Shown: positions 18,277 to 26,842, counted from the stretch's first letter. The stretch: 39,608 nucleotides of DNA from Streptomyces caeruleatus (GCF_001514235.1 NZ_KQ948952.1:1-39608); one strand, 5' to 3'. Translations and numbers: made by a program. The notes: generated by a model from the sequence alone, not told the origin.

Positions 18277-18921
18277 TCAGCGGCGATACGACGGCCGGGA
18301 CTCCTGCGGCCCCGTCACCTGCGGCCCCGTCACCCACCGCACGAACGCCGGTGCCGAAGCCGCCCGCATGGCCTCGGCCAGCCGGGTCGCGGGGCGCGTG
18401 GTCAGTCGTACGGCCGCCACCGCGACCAGCGCGCCGAAGGCGAGGCCCGCGGCGACGTCGTGCGGGTAGTGGACGCCGACGAACACGCGGGAGAAGGCCA
18501 TCAGCAGGGCCAGGGGAGCCGTCAGCCACAGGAGGGTGTGCCTGGCCAGGGCCAGGGTGAGCGCCGCGGCGCCCGCGATGGTGGCGTGGTTGCTGGGAAA
18601 GGACCAGTCGCCGGGCGGCGGACAGGCGGCGAGCGAGGCGGTCGCTCCCGGTACCGCCCGGCACGGACGCTCCTGCGCGACAACCGACTTGAGGAGCTCA
18701 CTGCATACGTACGCCACAGCCGTGGCCAGAGGTGCAAGGGCCGCTATCGCGAACGCCCGGGGGGTACTCCGTCGGGCCCGCCACCACGTGGTGAGGAACA
18801 GCGCGCCGAACAGCAGCAGCCCGGCCTCCGTCCATATCTCGGCGGTGTGCTGTACCCACGTTGGGGTGTCGCGGGCGAAGTCGGTGATGTCGCGGTAGAG
18901 CTCGGCGTCCTCGAAGTCCAT
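18277..18921 (-). CDS. PAP2-family membrane phosphatase
   Basis: A 214-residue integral membrane phosphatase of the phosphatidic-acid phosphatase type 2 family, which acts on lipid phosphates such as undecaprenyl pyrophosphate at the outer face of the membrane. About five hydrophobic helices are visible. The three catalytic motifs are intact: KSVVAQERP, PSNH (in SFPSNHATIAGA) and SRVFVGVHYPHDVAAG. The start at ATG 18921 is supported by a TACGGT hexamer eight bases upstream. A GTG two codons earlier is possible. The frame stays open to 19005 but those codons look non-coding. Lipid substrate unknown. A role in recycling the cell-wall carrier is plausible. Confidence 0.9.
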   Translation of the reverse strand: MDFEDAELYRDITDFARDTPTWVQHTAEIWTEAGLLLFGALFLTTWWRARRSTPRAFAIAALAPLATAVAYVCSELLKSVVAQERPCRAVPGATASLAACPPPGDWSFPSNHATIAGAAALTLALARHTLLWLTAPLALLMAFSRVFVGVHYPHDVAAGLAFGALVAVAAVRLTTRPATRLAEAMRAASAPAFVRWVTGPQVTGPQESRPSYRR

Positions 18922-18929
18922 GGTCACGG

Positions 18930-18935
18930 ACCGTA
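18930..18935 (-). promoter_or_regulatory. -10 hexamer TACGGT before the PAP2 gene
   Basis: On the minus strand TACGGT is followed by eight bases and the ATG at 18921, with no Shine-Dalgarno sequence. Confidence 0.4.
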
Positions 18936-19094
18936 GGCGGCGGGCCGATCCCGTCACATCCTGCGATCGGCAGGGGCCGCACCTGACGGAAGACAGGGGT
19001 GGCACGGGCCCCGGGGCGCGGTCTCCGGGATGATGATCCGGAAAAGTTGCGGCCCAGGGCGGCGGGTGGAGCCTGTTGGCGCACCGATCTCTCG

Positions 19095-19100
19095 TACAGT
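19095..19100 (+). promoter_or_regulatory. -10 hexamer TACAGT, leaderless start
   Basis: TACAGT is followed by seven bases and then the GTG at 19108. No ribosome binding site is present. Confidence 0.45.
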
Positions 19101-19107
19101 TTGCGCC

Positions 19108-19950
19108 GTGGGATCTCTGCGCAATCCGGTCGGGCCGCTTCCCTCCACCATCTACTGGCGACGGAGGGCCGTACTGCTGTCTGTGGTCGCCCTGTTGGCG
19201 CTACTGGCCACCTGGGTACTCACCTCGGGCGACGGTGGCGGAAAGAACAACGCGGGCGGGTCCGACGGCAAGAATCCCGCGCCCTCGACGATCACCCCGG
19301 GGCCCTCGGGCTCGGGCCCGGCGATCAGTCAGGCGCCGGGCGGGCGCGACGAGTCGCCCGGCGCGGACACCGGCGGCTCGGGATCGGGCGACGGCTCCGG
19401 GTCGGACACCGGGTCCGGTGACGACGGCGGGTCCGGGGACGGCTCCGGGGACTCCGGCGGTTCGGACGGCTCGGGCGGCGGATCCGCGGGCGGCGGCTCG
19501 GGCAGCGGCGTCGGGGTCGACGACACGGTCGATGCCGGTTCCGCGCTGCCCGACTGTGTCGCGGGCGCGGTGAAGGTGACGGTGAAGAGCCTCCACAACG
19601 CGTACGAGCCCGGCGAGAAGCCCGCCCTGCTGCTGATCGCGACGAACTCCTCCAGCTACGACTGCAAGGTCGATCTCGGCCCGAAGAACACGGTGGTGAC
19701 GGTCACTCAGGCGGGTTCCGAGGATGACTTCTGGTCCTCCGCCGACTGTCCCGAGGTGGCCGGCAGCCTGAAGTTCCGGGTGCCCGCCGGGGAGAGCATC
19801 AACTACACCGTGAAGTGGGACCGCAAGGCCAGCGCCCCGCAGTGCGCGACGCCGCCCGCGGGGTCCGCCGCCGCGGGCACCTATCTGGTGGAGGCGAAGG
19901 CACCGGGGTTCGGCACGGCACAGACGTCGTTCGTGCTGGAGAACGACTGA
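19108..19950 (+). CDS. Membrane-anchored protein with Gly/Ser/Asp linker and outer domain
   Basis: A 280-residue protein. After a short basic N-terminus (IYWRRR) there is one membrane helix at about 22-38 (AVLLSVVALLALLATWVL). A 110-residue disordered linker of Gly, Ser and Asp follows, then an extracytoplasmic beta-rich domain of about 130 residues (VKVTVKSLHNAYEPGEKPALLLIATNSSSYDC, VTVTQAGSEDDFWSSADCP, FVLEND) with four Cys that could form two disulfides. No catalytic motif is seen. The fold hints at an immunoglobulin-like carbohydrate- or protein-binding module. Start chosen at GTG 19108. The protein is probably displayed beyond the wall by the linker. Function unknown. Confidence 0.8.
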   Translation: MGSLRNPVGPLPSTIYWRRRAVLLSVVALLALLATWVLTSGDGGGKNNAGGSDGKNPAPSTITPGPSGSGPAISQAPGGRDESPGADTGGSGSGDGSGSDTGSGDDGGSGDGSGDSGGSDGSGGGSAGGGSGSGVGVDDTVDAGSALPDCVAGAVKVTVKSLHNAYEPGEKPALLLIATNSSSYDCKVDLGPKNTVVTVTQAGSEDDFWSSADCPEVAGSLKFRVPAGESINYTVKWDRKASAPQCATPPAGSAAAGTYLVEAKAPGFGTAQTSFVLEND

Positions 19951-19965
19951 GCGCTTGTCGGGAGG

Positions 19966-19986
19966 CCGCGCCCTCAAGGGGCGCGG
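19966..19986. terminator. Terminator between convergent genes
   Basis: CCGCGCCC (19966-19973) pairs with GGGGCGCGG (19978-19986) around a TCAA loop, 16 bases after the preceding stop codon. Confidence 0.7.
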
Positions 19987-20082
19987 TGCTGTACTCACCA
20001 TGCGGCTCCGCCGCGCGGGCACGTACGGCCATGACGGCGACGCACCCGAGCAGCGATCTGTCGCGGTGTTTCCGGCGGAGCG

Positions 20083-21207
20083 CTAGACGTACCGCTCCAG
20101 GATGGAGCTCTCCGCCAGCCGCGACAGGCCCTCCCGCACGCTGCGCGCCCGCGCCTCGCCGACGCCGTCCACCGTCTGGAGGTCGTCCACGCTGGCGGCG
20201 AGCAGCTTCTGCAGGCCGCCGAAGTGCTCCACCAGACGGTCGATGATCGCGCCCGGCAGCCTCGGCACCTTGGCCAGCAGACGGAAGCCGCGCGGGGAGA
20301 CCGCCGAGTCCAGCGCCTCCGGGGATCCGGTGTAGCCCAACGCCCGTGCCACCGTGGGCAGTTCCAGGAGCTCGGCGTGGGTGAGGGCGTCCAGCTCGTA
20401 CAGCGCCTCGTCGACCGTGCGGGAGCGCTTGGCGGTGGGCTCGGGGACGTAGTCGCGCACCACGAGCTCGCGCTCGGGCTCCACGCCCGCGATCAACTCG
20501 TCCAGCTGGAGAGCCAGGAGACGGCCGTCGGTGCCCAGCTCCACCACGTACTCCGCGATCTCGGTCGCGATGCGCCGGACCATCTCCAGCCGCTGGGCGA
20601 CCGCCGAGACGTCGCGGACCGTCACCAGGTCCTCGATCTCCAGCGCTGACAACGTTCCCGCGACCTCGTCGAGGCGGAGCTTGTAGCGCTCCAGGGTCGC
20701 CAGGGCCTGGTTGGCGCGGGAGAGGATCGCCGCCGAGTCCTCCAGGACGCGGCGGTGGCCGTCGACGTAGAGCGCGATCAGCCGCATGGACTGGGAGACC
20801 GAGACGACCGGGAAGCCGACCTGCTTGCTGACCCGGTCCGCCGTGCGGTGCCGGGTGCCGGTCTCCTCCGTGGGGATCGTGGGGTCCGGGACCAGCTGGA
20901 CGCCGGCGCGCAGGATCTTCGACAGGTCCGACGACAGCACGATGCCGCCGTCGAGCTTGCACAGCTCACGCAGACGCGTCGCCGTGAACTCGACATCCAG
21001 GACGAATCCGCCCGTGCACATCGCCTCGACGGTCTTGTCGGAGCCGAGCACGATGAGTCCGCCGGTGTTGCCGCGGAGGATCCGCTCAAGCCCGTCGCGC
21101 AAGGCCGTGCCGGGTGCCACGGCGCTCAGTGAGGCGCGCATCAGGCCATCGGCACCGGAGCTCCCACCGGACTTTCCGGGAGCTGCTGCCCGGTCGTTGG
21201 CTGCCAC
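20083..21207 (-). CDS. disA: DisA, DNA integrity scanning diadenylate cyclase
   Basis: A 374-residue DisA. It makes c-di-AMP from two ATP and slows or stops at branched DNA. The N-terminal DAC domain spans about 20-155 with the RHRTA motif at 119-123. The other signature, usually DGA, reads DGG at 86-88. A helical spine follows, then the C-terminal HhH region (FGGLQKLLAASVDDLQTVDGVGEARARSVREGL). The GTG at 21207 is chosen because GGAGGAGT precedes it. The open frame upstream is not used. It lies 81 bases after radA on the same strand, as is common in actinobacteria, and the two are probably co-transcribed. Confidence 0.97.
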   Translation of the reverse strand: MAANDRAAAPGKSGGSSGADGLMRASLSAVAPGTALRDGLERILRGNTGGLIVLGSDKTVEAMCTGGFVLDVEFTATRLRELCKLDGGIVLSSDLSKILRAGVQLVPDPTIPTEETGTRHRTADRVSKQVGFPVVSVSQSMRLIALYVDGHRRVLEDSAAILSRANQALATLERYKLRLDEVAGTLSALEIEDLVTVRDVSAVAQRLEMVRRIATEIAEYVVELGTDGRLLALQLDELIAGVEPERELVVRDYVPEPTAKRSRTVDEALYELDALTHAELLELPTVARALGYTGSPEALDSAVSPRGFRLLAKVPRLPGAIIDRLVEHFGGLQKLLAASVDDLQTVDGVGEARARSVREGLSRLAESSILERYV

Positions 21208-21288
21208 TGCACTCCTCCGGTCGCAGGTTCTGGGACGCTCCCGTTTCGCACACTCGGTTCGTACGGACGGGCGAGACCAGGGCAAAGT

Positions 21289-22698
21289 CTACCGGCGGTC
21301 CTCCTCGTCCCGTGGGGCCTCTCGCCGACGCGACCGCGGAAGGACCCGGAGCGCATCCCCTATGTCGGCCACTTCCAGCACCTTCATGCCCGCGGGGACC
21401 TTGCCCGGGTCGCCCGGAACGAGGGCGTGGGTGAAGCCCAGACGGTGCGCTTCGGCCAGTCTGCGCTGGACGCCCGTGACCCGTCTGACCTCGCCCGCGA
21501 GGCCGACCTCGCCGATCGCGACGAGGTTCTTGGGGAGAGGTGTGTCACTGGCGGCGGAGGCCAGCGCGAGGGCGACGGCGAGGTCCGCGGCGGGCTCCGA
21601 GAGCTTCACGCCGCCGACCGTCGCGGAGTAGATGTCCCGCTTGCCGAGCGCGCTGATCCGGCCACGCTGTTCGAGTACGGCCAGCATCATCGAGACGCGT
21701 GAGGTCTCCAGTCCGGACGTCGTACGGCGCGGGGAGGGGATCTGCGAGTCGACGGTGAGTGCCTGTACCTCGGCGACCAGCGGGCGGCGGCCCTCCAGGG
21801 TGACCGTCAGGCAGGTGCCGGGGACAGGTTCGTCACGACGGGTCAGGAAAAGTCCGCTTGGGTCGGCGAGGCCCGTGATGCCCTCGTCGTGCAGTTCGAA
21901 GCAGCCGACCTCGTCCGTCGCGCCGTAGCGGTTCTTCACGCCCCGGACGAGCCGCAGGCGCGCGTGCCGGTCGCCCTCGAAGTGGAGCACCACGTCGACG
22001 AGGTGCTCCAGGAGCCGGGGGCCGGCGATGGCGCCGTCCTTCGTGACGTGTCCCACAAGCAGCGTGGACATGCCGCGGTCCTTGGAGGCGCGGATCAGGG
22101 CGCCGGCCACCTCCCGGACCTGGGCCATGCCGCCGGGCGCCCCGTCGATCTCCGGGGACGCCACGGTCTGCACGGAGTCGAGGATGAGCAGCGACGGCTT
22201 CACCGCGTCCAAGTGGCCCAGCACGGCGGCCAGATCGGTCTCGGCGGCGAGATAGAGGTGGTCGTCGAGGGCGCCGATGCGGTCGGCGCGCAGCCGCACC
22301 TGGCTGGCCGACTCCTCGCCGGTGACATAGAGGGTGGGGTGCTCGTCGCTCGCCGACTTGGCGGCCACGTCCAGCAGCAGCGTGGACTTGCCGACGCCGG
22401 GCTCGCCCGCGAGGAGGACCACGGCGCCGGGCACCAGGCCGCCGCCGAGCACCCGGTCCAGCTCGGGCACGCCGGTGGACCGCGCGGTGGCCCGTCGGCC
22501 GTCGACCTGTCCGATGGGCAGCGCGGAGTTCGTCACCCGGCCCGGGGTCGTCGTACGGACCGCGGGCGCGCCGTACTCCTCGACCGTCCCCCAGGCCTGG
22601 CACTCGGGGCAGCGGCCGAGCCACTTGGCCGTCTGCCAGCCGCACTCCGTGCAGCGGTAGGACGGGCGGTCCTTCGTGGTCTTGGTACGGGCAGCCAT
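21289..22698 (-). CDS. radA: RadA, DNA repair ATPase (RecA-like with Lon-type domain)
   Basis: A 469-residue RadA (Sms), which promotes branch migration in recombination intermediates. The N-terminal zinc finger has Cys16, 19, 30 and 33 (CxxC-x10-CxxC). The RecA-type ATPase follows with Walker A GEPGVGKST at 98-106, Walker B LLILDSV, and the RadA signature KNRYG near residue 260. The C-terminal Lon-protease-like domain (FTHALVPGDPGKVPAGMKVLEV) is present but not catalytic in this family. The ATG at 22698 lacks a ribosome binding site and is preceded by TACGGT, so the mRNA is probably leaderless. disA lies downstream. Confidence 0.97.
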   Translation of the reverse strand: MAARTKTTKDRPSYRCTECGWQTAKWLGRCPECQAWGTVEEYGAPAVRTTTPGRVTNSALPIGQVDGRRATARSTGVPELDRVLGGGLVPGAVVLLAGEPGVGKSTLLLDVAAKSASDEHPTLYVTGEESASQVRLRADRIGALDDHLYLAAETDLAAVLGHLDAVKPSLLILDSVQTVASPEIDGAPGGMAQVREVAGALIRASKDRGMSTLLVGHVTKDGAIAGPRLLEHLVDVVLHFEGDRHARLRLVRGVKNRYGATDEVGCFELHDEGITGLADPSGLFLTRRDEPVPGTCLTVTLEGRRPLVAEVQALTVDSQIPSPRRTTSGLETSRVSMMLAVLEQRGRISALGKRDIYSATVGGVKLSEPAADLAVALALASAASDTPLPKNLVAIGEVGLAGEVRRVTGVQRRLAEAHRLGFTHALVPGDPGKVPAGMKVLEVADIGDALRVLPRSRRREAPRDEEDRR

Positions 22699-22705
22699 GC
22701 GAAGA

Positions 22706-22711
22706 ACCGTA
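22706..22711 (-). promoter_or_regulatory. -10 hexamer TACGGT before radA, leaderless start
   Basis: On the minus strand TACGGT is followed by seven bases and then the radA ATG. No Shine-Dalgarno sequence is seen. Confidence 0.45.
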
Positions 22712-22926
22712 ACCGAGCCCACTGACAACGCCGCACGGTCGCGCACACGGCGCCTCTCCGGGCCGGCACAGGGGCCGCTCGGCGGGCTTCCGCGGGGGCC
22801 GCCGCCTCGGGCCACTCGTCATGCACAAGCCATGGAATCCCGGGTTCCTGTACCCCTTTGAGGGATCGTTTCACCCGTACGGATTAAAACTGCTCAAGCG
22901 GGCGGAAGGTGCCACGCCGGGCCGCC

Positions 22927-22932
22927 TACGGT
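22927..22932 (+). promoter_or_regulatory. -10 hexamer TACGGT, leaderless start
   Basis: TACGGT is followed by six bases and then the ATG at 22939, with no ribosome binding site. It is the same hexamer as in the divergent radA promoter. Confidence 0.45.
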
Positions 22933-22938
22933 CCACGA

Positions 22939-24750
22939 ATGACGAGCAGCAGTCCGGAGACCTCGACCCGCACCGCCGGCGCGCATCGGGCGCATCGGGA
23001 GGCGCGTGATCGTGCGGCGGCGCGCACCTTGGCGCAGCGGCCGCCCGCGCGCTACGAGCCGTATCTGGACGGGCTGTTCACCTACTGCCTGTCCGTGCTG
23101 TGCGACCACGACACCGCGACCGCGGCCCTCGGCGACGTCCTCGCGCTCGCCGAGCGGCGCGGGCAGCGGGTGCCGGAGACCGCCGCGGACCGCAGGCCCT
23201 GGCTGTACGCGCTGGCCCGCTGGGCGTGTCTGCGCAAGCTGGCCGAGGCCAAGCAGAAACGTCAGAGCAGCCATGCGGCGGGCCGTCCCGGCGCCCATCG
23301 GCAGACGGGGGCGCAGTCCGCCCGGGCGGGTGTCTCCGAGGAGGTCCAGGAGCAGCGGCGCCGCGAACTCGCCCAGCTGGCCTGGCCCGAGGCCGCCGGT
23401 ACCACCCCGGAGCAGCGCGAGGCCCTCGAACTCGCCGTACGCCACCACCTCGCCACCCACGAGGTCGCCGCCGTCCTCGGCATCGACCTGGCCGCCACCC
23501 GCGAACTGCTCGCCTCCGCCGCCTGCGAGGTCGAGCGCACCCGCGCGGCCCTCGCCGTCGTCGAGACCGGCGCCTGCCCGAGCGTCGCCCGCCTCACCGG
23601 CGACAACCAGGTCGTCCTCGGCACCGCCCTGCGCCGCGAGCTCGTCCGGCACGTCGACGACTGCCCGCGCTGCCGTCGCACCGCCGAGCGCGCCGTCCCC
23701 GGCCGGTGGCCCGGCGCGGCCGTCACCCCCGCCGAACTGCCCGTCCTCCAGGCCCCCCGCGCGGCCCTCCACATGGCCCTCGCGCACACCCCACGCGCGC
23801 GTGGCGTGGCCGTACCGCGTTTCGACCGGCGCGGCTTCCCGATGGACCCCAAGGACCGCGCCGCCCGCAGGGACCGTCTGCGCGCGCGTGCCGTCACCAC
23901 GACCGTCGTCGCCACCGTCGTCGGCGCCCCGGTCATCGCCCTGTGGGCCGCCTACCGGGGCACCGCGACCGGTGAGGGCGTCGACGGCCACTCGGCCAGC
24001 GCGAGCGAGGCCCGCGGCCCGGGCGCCCTCGACGGCGACGCCGCGGGGGACGGCTACGAGAACGCCGGGAACGCGAGCGCCAGGCGGGGGGACCGGCTCG
24101 GCGAGCGCGGCACACCGGACGTCTCCGTGGAGGTCATCAGCGTCAGCGGCGCGCACGCGGCGGGGACCGGGCGACTGGAGGTCTCGGCCGGCCACAGCGG
24201 TGACACGACGTTCGTCACCCTCACGGCGACGGGGCGGGCGCCGGTGCGCTGGTCCGCGAGCACCGGTGCGCACTGGCTCTACCTGAGCCAGTCGGCGGGA
24301 ACCCTGGCGCCTGGCGAGTCGTTGACGATCAAGGTGTACGTCGACCATCTGCGCGAGCCGTCCGGGCACTGGAGCGCGCGCGTGGCGATCTCACCGGCCG
24401 GCGCCCTCGTCTCCATCGAGGGCTACGGCACCGCCCCGAGCCCTTCCGACCCCGGCCACGGACCTGGCCCCGATCCGTACCCCACGGATCCGACCGACCC
24501 CGGGACGCCCAGCGGGCCGCCGCCCTCGTCCTCCGGACCCGACCCGACGCCGACGACACCGGCCCCGACCGACCCGGGGACGCCGAGCGACCCGCCGCCG
24601 TCGTCTCCCGACCCCGATCCGTCGCCCACGGCCGACGACCCGGCGCCGTCCGATCCGACCGGCCCGTCAGATCCCTCGGGTCCGTCCGGGCCGGGGGGCT
24701 CGACGCCGCCGCCGAGCGGGAGCGGCGACCCGAGCCCGTCGGGGCCGTAG
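22939..24750 (+). CDS. Fusion of ECF-sigma-like, zinc anti-sigma-like, membrane and BACON-like parts
   Basis: A 603-residue multidomain protein. Residues about 35-110 resemble ECF sigma region 2 (YEPYLDGLFTYCLSVLCD, PWLYALARWACLRKLAEAK). Residues about 155-225 resemble region 4 (TTPEQREALELAVRHHLATHEVAAVLGIDLAATRELL). A zinc anti-sigma motif follows (RHVDDCPRC, HxxxCxxC). A membrane helix is at about 319-338 (VVATVVGAPVIALWAAY). Outside is a beta domain like BACON (VRWSASTGAHWLYLSQSAGTL, ESLTIKVYV), then a 110-residue Pro/Asp/Ser tail. The sigma-like part is divergent and may no longer bind DNA. It is divergent from radA. The unfused partners are not nearby. Confidence 0.82.
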   Translation: MTSSSPETSTRTAGAHRAHREARDRAAARTLAQRPPARYEPYLDGLFTYCLSVLCDHDTATAALGDVLALAERRGQRVPETAADRRPWLYALARWACLRKLAEAKQKRQSSHAAGRPGAHRQTGAQSARAGVSEEVQEQRRRELAQLAWPEAAGTTPEQREALELAVRHHLATHEVAAVLGIDLAATRELLASAACEVERTRAALAVVETGACPSVARLTGDNQVVLGTALRRELVRHVDDCPRCRRTAERAVPGRWPGAAVTPAELPVLQAPRAALHMALAHTPRARGVAVPRFDRRGFPMDPKDRAARRDRLRARAVTTTVVATVVGAPVIALWAAYRGTATGEGVDGHSASASEARGPGALDGDAAGDGYENAGNASARRGDRLGERGTPDVSVEVISVSGAHAAGTGRLEVSAGHSGDTTFVTLTATGRAPVRWSASTGAHWLYLSQSAGTLAPGESLTIKVYVDHLREPSGHWSARVAISPAGALVSIEGYGTAPSPSDPGHGPGPDPYPTDPTDPGTPSGPPPSSSGPDPTPTTPAPTDPGTPSDPPPSSPDPDPSPTADDPAPSDPTGPSDPSGPSGPGGSTPPPSGSGDPSPSGP

Positions 24751-24781
24751 GCGCCGGTGCCGCCCGGTGGGCGGGGAGGCC

Positions 24782-25642
24782 CTAGTCGACGGGATCCGCC
24801 GGATGCGGAGCGACCAGCGGCAGCTGCGAGGCCAGCCGCTGCTCGCACAGCTCGACCAGGCGGTCGTAACCCGCCTTGCCCATCAGCTCCATCAGCTCCG
24901 GCCGGTAGGACACGTACACCGGGTCGCCCGCGCCGTGCGCCGAGGTCGCCGACGTGCACCACCAGTGCAGGTCATGGCCGCCCGGGCCCCAGCCGCGGCG
25001 GTCGTACTCACCGATCGACACCTGGAGCACCCGGGTGTCGTCGGGCCGGTCGATCCAGTCGTACGTCCGGCGGACCGGCAGCTGCCAGCAGACGTCCGGC
25101 TTGGTCTCCAGCGGCTCGCGGCCCTCCTTCAGGGCGAGGATGTGCAGCGAGCAGCCCGCGCCGCCCGCGAAGCCGGGGCGGTTCTGGAAGATGCAGGAGC
25201 CGTTGAAGGGGCGGGTCTGGCGGTCGCCGTCCTCGTCCTCCGAGATCCAGCCGTGCTCCATGCCCTCGTCATGGTGCTGCCAGATCTCCGGCGTGAGCCT
25301 CGCCACATGCTCGGCGACCCGCTTCTCGTCGTCCTCGTCGGAGAAGTGCGCGCCCAGCGTGCAGCAGCCGTCGTCCGCGCGGCCCGCCTGGATGCCCTGG
25401 CAGCCACTGCCGAAGATGCAGTTCCAACGGGAGGTCAGCCATGTCAGATCGCAGCGGAAGACCTGCTCGTCGTCCGCCGGATCAGGGAACTCCACCCATG
25501 CGCGCGCGAAGTCGAGGCCCTTCTCGTCCGGTTCCGGGGAGTCGTTCTTGGGCTTCTTCGACTTCGTGGCCGCCTTCGCCTGCGAAGAACCCTTGGCTGG
25601 TTTGGCCGTCTTGTCGGTCTTCGCCTTTTTCGTCTTTGGCAC
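24782..25642 (-). CDS. Cys-rich conserved protein, possible YkgJ-like metal-cluster protein
   Basis: A 286-residue soluble protein. The first 35 residues are Lys/Ala-rich and disordered. The rest is dense in Cys: RCDLTW, NCIFGSGC, DGCCTLGAHFSDEDDEKRV, GSCIFQNR, GAGCSLH, DVCWQ and WWCTS. The CC-x-L-GAHF-x3-D pattern followed by a charged helix recalls the YkgJ/DUF3109 group, whose members are thought to bind iron or zinc (inference). The start is GTG 25642, six bases after a TACCCT hexamer. The gene is divergent from the ppx-type gene with 83 bases between and converges with the preceding gene. Function unknown. Confidence 0.8.
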   Translation of the reverse strand: MPKTKKAKTDKTAKPAKGSSQAKAATKSKKPKNDSPEPDEKGLDFARAWVEFPDPADDEQVFRCDLTWLTSRWNCIFGSGCQGIQAGRADDGCCTLGAHFSDEDDEKRVAEHVARLTPEIWQHHDEGMEHGWISEDEDGDRQTRPFNGSCIFQNRPGFAGGAGCSLHILALKEGREPLETKPDVCWQLPVRRTYDWIDRPDDTRVLQVSIGEYDRRGWGPGGHDLHWWCTSATSAHGAGDPVYVSYRPELMELMGKAGYDRLVELCEQRLASQLPLVAPHPADPVD

Positions 25643-25648
25643 GGGTCC

Positions 25649-25654
25649 AGGGTA
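25649..25654 (-). promoter_or_regulatory. -10 hexamer TACCCT, leaderless start
   Basis: On the minus strand TACCCT is followed by six bases and then the GTG at 25642. No ribosome binding site is present. Confidence 0.45.
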
Positions 25655-25712
25655 CGGCGTCCGTACCTGCGGCTTCGAGGACCTTGAAGGTCGGGGGAAC
25701 GCCCGGTGGCAG

Positions 25713-25718
25713 TAGCGT
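25713..25718 (+). promoter_or_regulatory. -10 hexamer TAGCGT, leaderless start
   Basis: TAGCGT is followed by seven bases and then the ATG at 25726. GGGGGAAC at 25693-25700 followed by CGTTCC could instead be an ECF-type promoter, but its spacing does not fit SigR. Confidence 0.4.
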
Positions 25719-25725
25719 TCCGTAC

Positions 25726-26658
25726 ATGAGACTCGGTGTCCTCGACGTGGGATCTAACACGGTGCATCTGCTGGTGGTGGATGCGCACCCGGGCGCGCGC
25801 CCGTTGCCCGCGCATTCGCACAAGGTGGAACTGCGCCTTGCCCAACTCCTCGATGACAGTGGCGCCATCGGTCCCGAGGGGGTCGACAAGCTGATCGGCG
25901 TCGTTCACGAGGCGCTGCAGGCGGCCGAGGACAAGGGCGTCGAGGAAGTGCTCCCGTTCGCGACGTCCGCGGTGCGGGAGGCCAGCAACGCCGATGACGT
26001 ACTCGCGCGTGTGAAGGCTGAAACCGGCGTTGAACTGCAGGTTCTCACCGGGTCCGAGGAGGCTCGGCTTACCTTCCTCGCCGTTCGGCGCTGGTTCGGG
26101 TGGTCGGCCGGGAAGCTGCTCGTGCTGGACATCGGGGGCGGGTCGCTGGAGATCGCCTACGGCATCGACGAGGAGCCGGACGCGGCGGTGTCGCTGCCGC
26201 TCGGGGCGGGGCGGCTGACGGCGGGGTGGCTGCCGGGGGATCCGCCGGAGGCCGAGGACATACGTGGGCTGCGGCGGCATGTGCGGGCGCAGATCGCCCG
26301 TACGGTCGGCGAATTCAGCCGCTTCGGTGCGCCGGACCACGTGGTCGCCACGTCCAAGACCTTCAAGCAACTGGCCCGCATCGCCGGCGCCGCCCGCTCC
26401 GCGGAGGGCCTGTACACCCAGCGCGAGCTGAAGCGGGAGTCCCTTGAGGCGTGGGTCCCGCGCCTGGCGGGGATGACGGTGGCCCAGCGCGCGGAACTCC
26501 CCGGGGTCTCGGAGGGGCGGGCGGGGCAGTTGCTGGCGGGGGCGCTCGTGGCTGAGGGCGCGATGGATCTGTTCGGGGTGGAGACGCTGGAGGTCTGTCC
26601 TTGGGCGTTGCGGGAGGGTGTGATCCTGCGGAAGTTGGATCACTTGTCGGTGGGGTGA
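25726..26658 (+). CDS. Ppx/GppA-family phosphatase (exopolyphosphatase-like)
   Basis: A 310-residue protein of the actin-like ATPase superfamily. Family members hydrolyse polyphosphate from the end or convert pppGpp to ppGpp. The phosphate-1 loop is LDVGSNTVHLLV (6-17), followed by RLAQLL and FATSAVREA. The second glycine-rich loop is VLDIGGGSLEIAYG, and SLPLGAGRLT follows. The length is that of the short actinobacterial Ppx1/2 type, without the C-terminal HD-like region of E. coli Ppx. The start at ATG 25726 fits the family N-terminus MRLGVLDVGSNT. Which of polyphosphate or pppGpp is preferred cannot be read from the sequence. Confidence 0.92.
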   Translation: MRLGVLDVGSNTVHLLVVDAHPGARPLPAHSHKVELRLAQLLDDSGAIGPEGVDKLIGVVHEALQAAEDKGVEEVLPFATSAVREASNADDVLARVKAETGVELQVLTGSEEARLTFLAVRRWFGWSAGKLLVLDIGGGSLEIAYGIDEEPDAAVSLPLGAGRLTAGWLPGDPPEAEDIRGLRRHVRAQIARTVGEFSRFGAPDHVVATSKTFKQLARIAGAARSAEGLYTQRELKRESLEAWVPRLAGMTVAQRAELPGVSEGRAGQLLAGALVAEGAMDLFGVETLEVCPWALREGVILRKLDHLSVG

Positions 26659-26714
26659 TGCCTGCGGCGGTCCGTGGCTGTCCGGTGGGGTGGTGGGTCG
26701 GGGCCGTGTCATTT

Positions 26715-26842
26715 TCAGCCCGTCCGGCGTTTGAGGACGAGGCCCGAAGGGCCGACAGCGGGGTCTGGGGGCGCAGCCCCCAGCGGGGTCGAAGGGGCGG
26801 AGCCCCTGGGGATGGGACGGGTAGGGGCGGCGGGGGCGAGGA
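26715..26842 (+). repeat. Streptomyces-type dispersed intergenic repeat with hairpins
   Basis: The segment runs from TTCAGCCCGTCCGGCG through TTGAGGACGAGGCC to GGGATGGGACGGGTAGGGGC, a sequence I recognise as recurring between genes in many Streptomyces genomes. It contains perfect hairpins CTGGGGGC-GCA-GCCCCCAG (26765-26783) and AGGGGC-GGA-GCCCCT (26793-26807). It lies after the ppx-type gene and may also terminate transcription. The copy number in this genome cannot be seen here. Confidence 0.75.
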
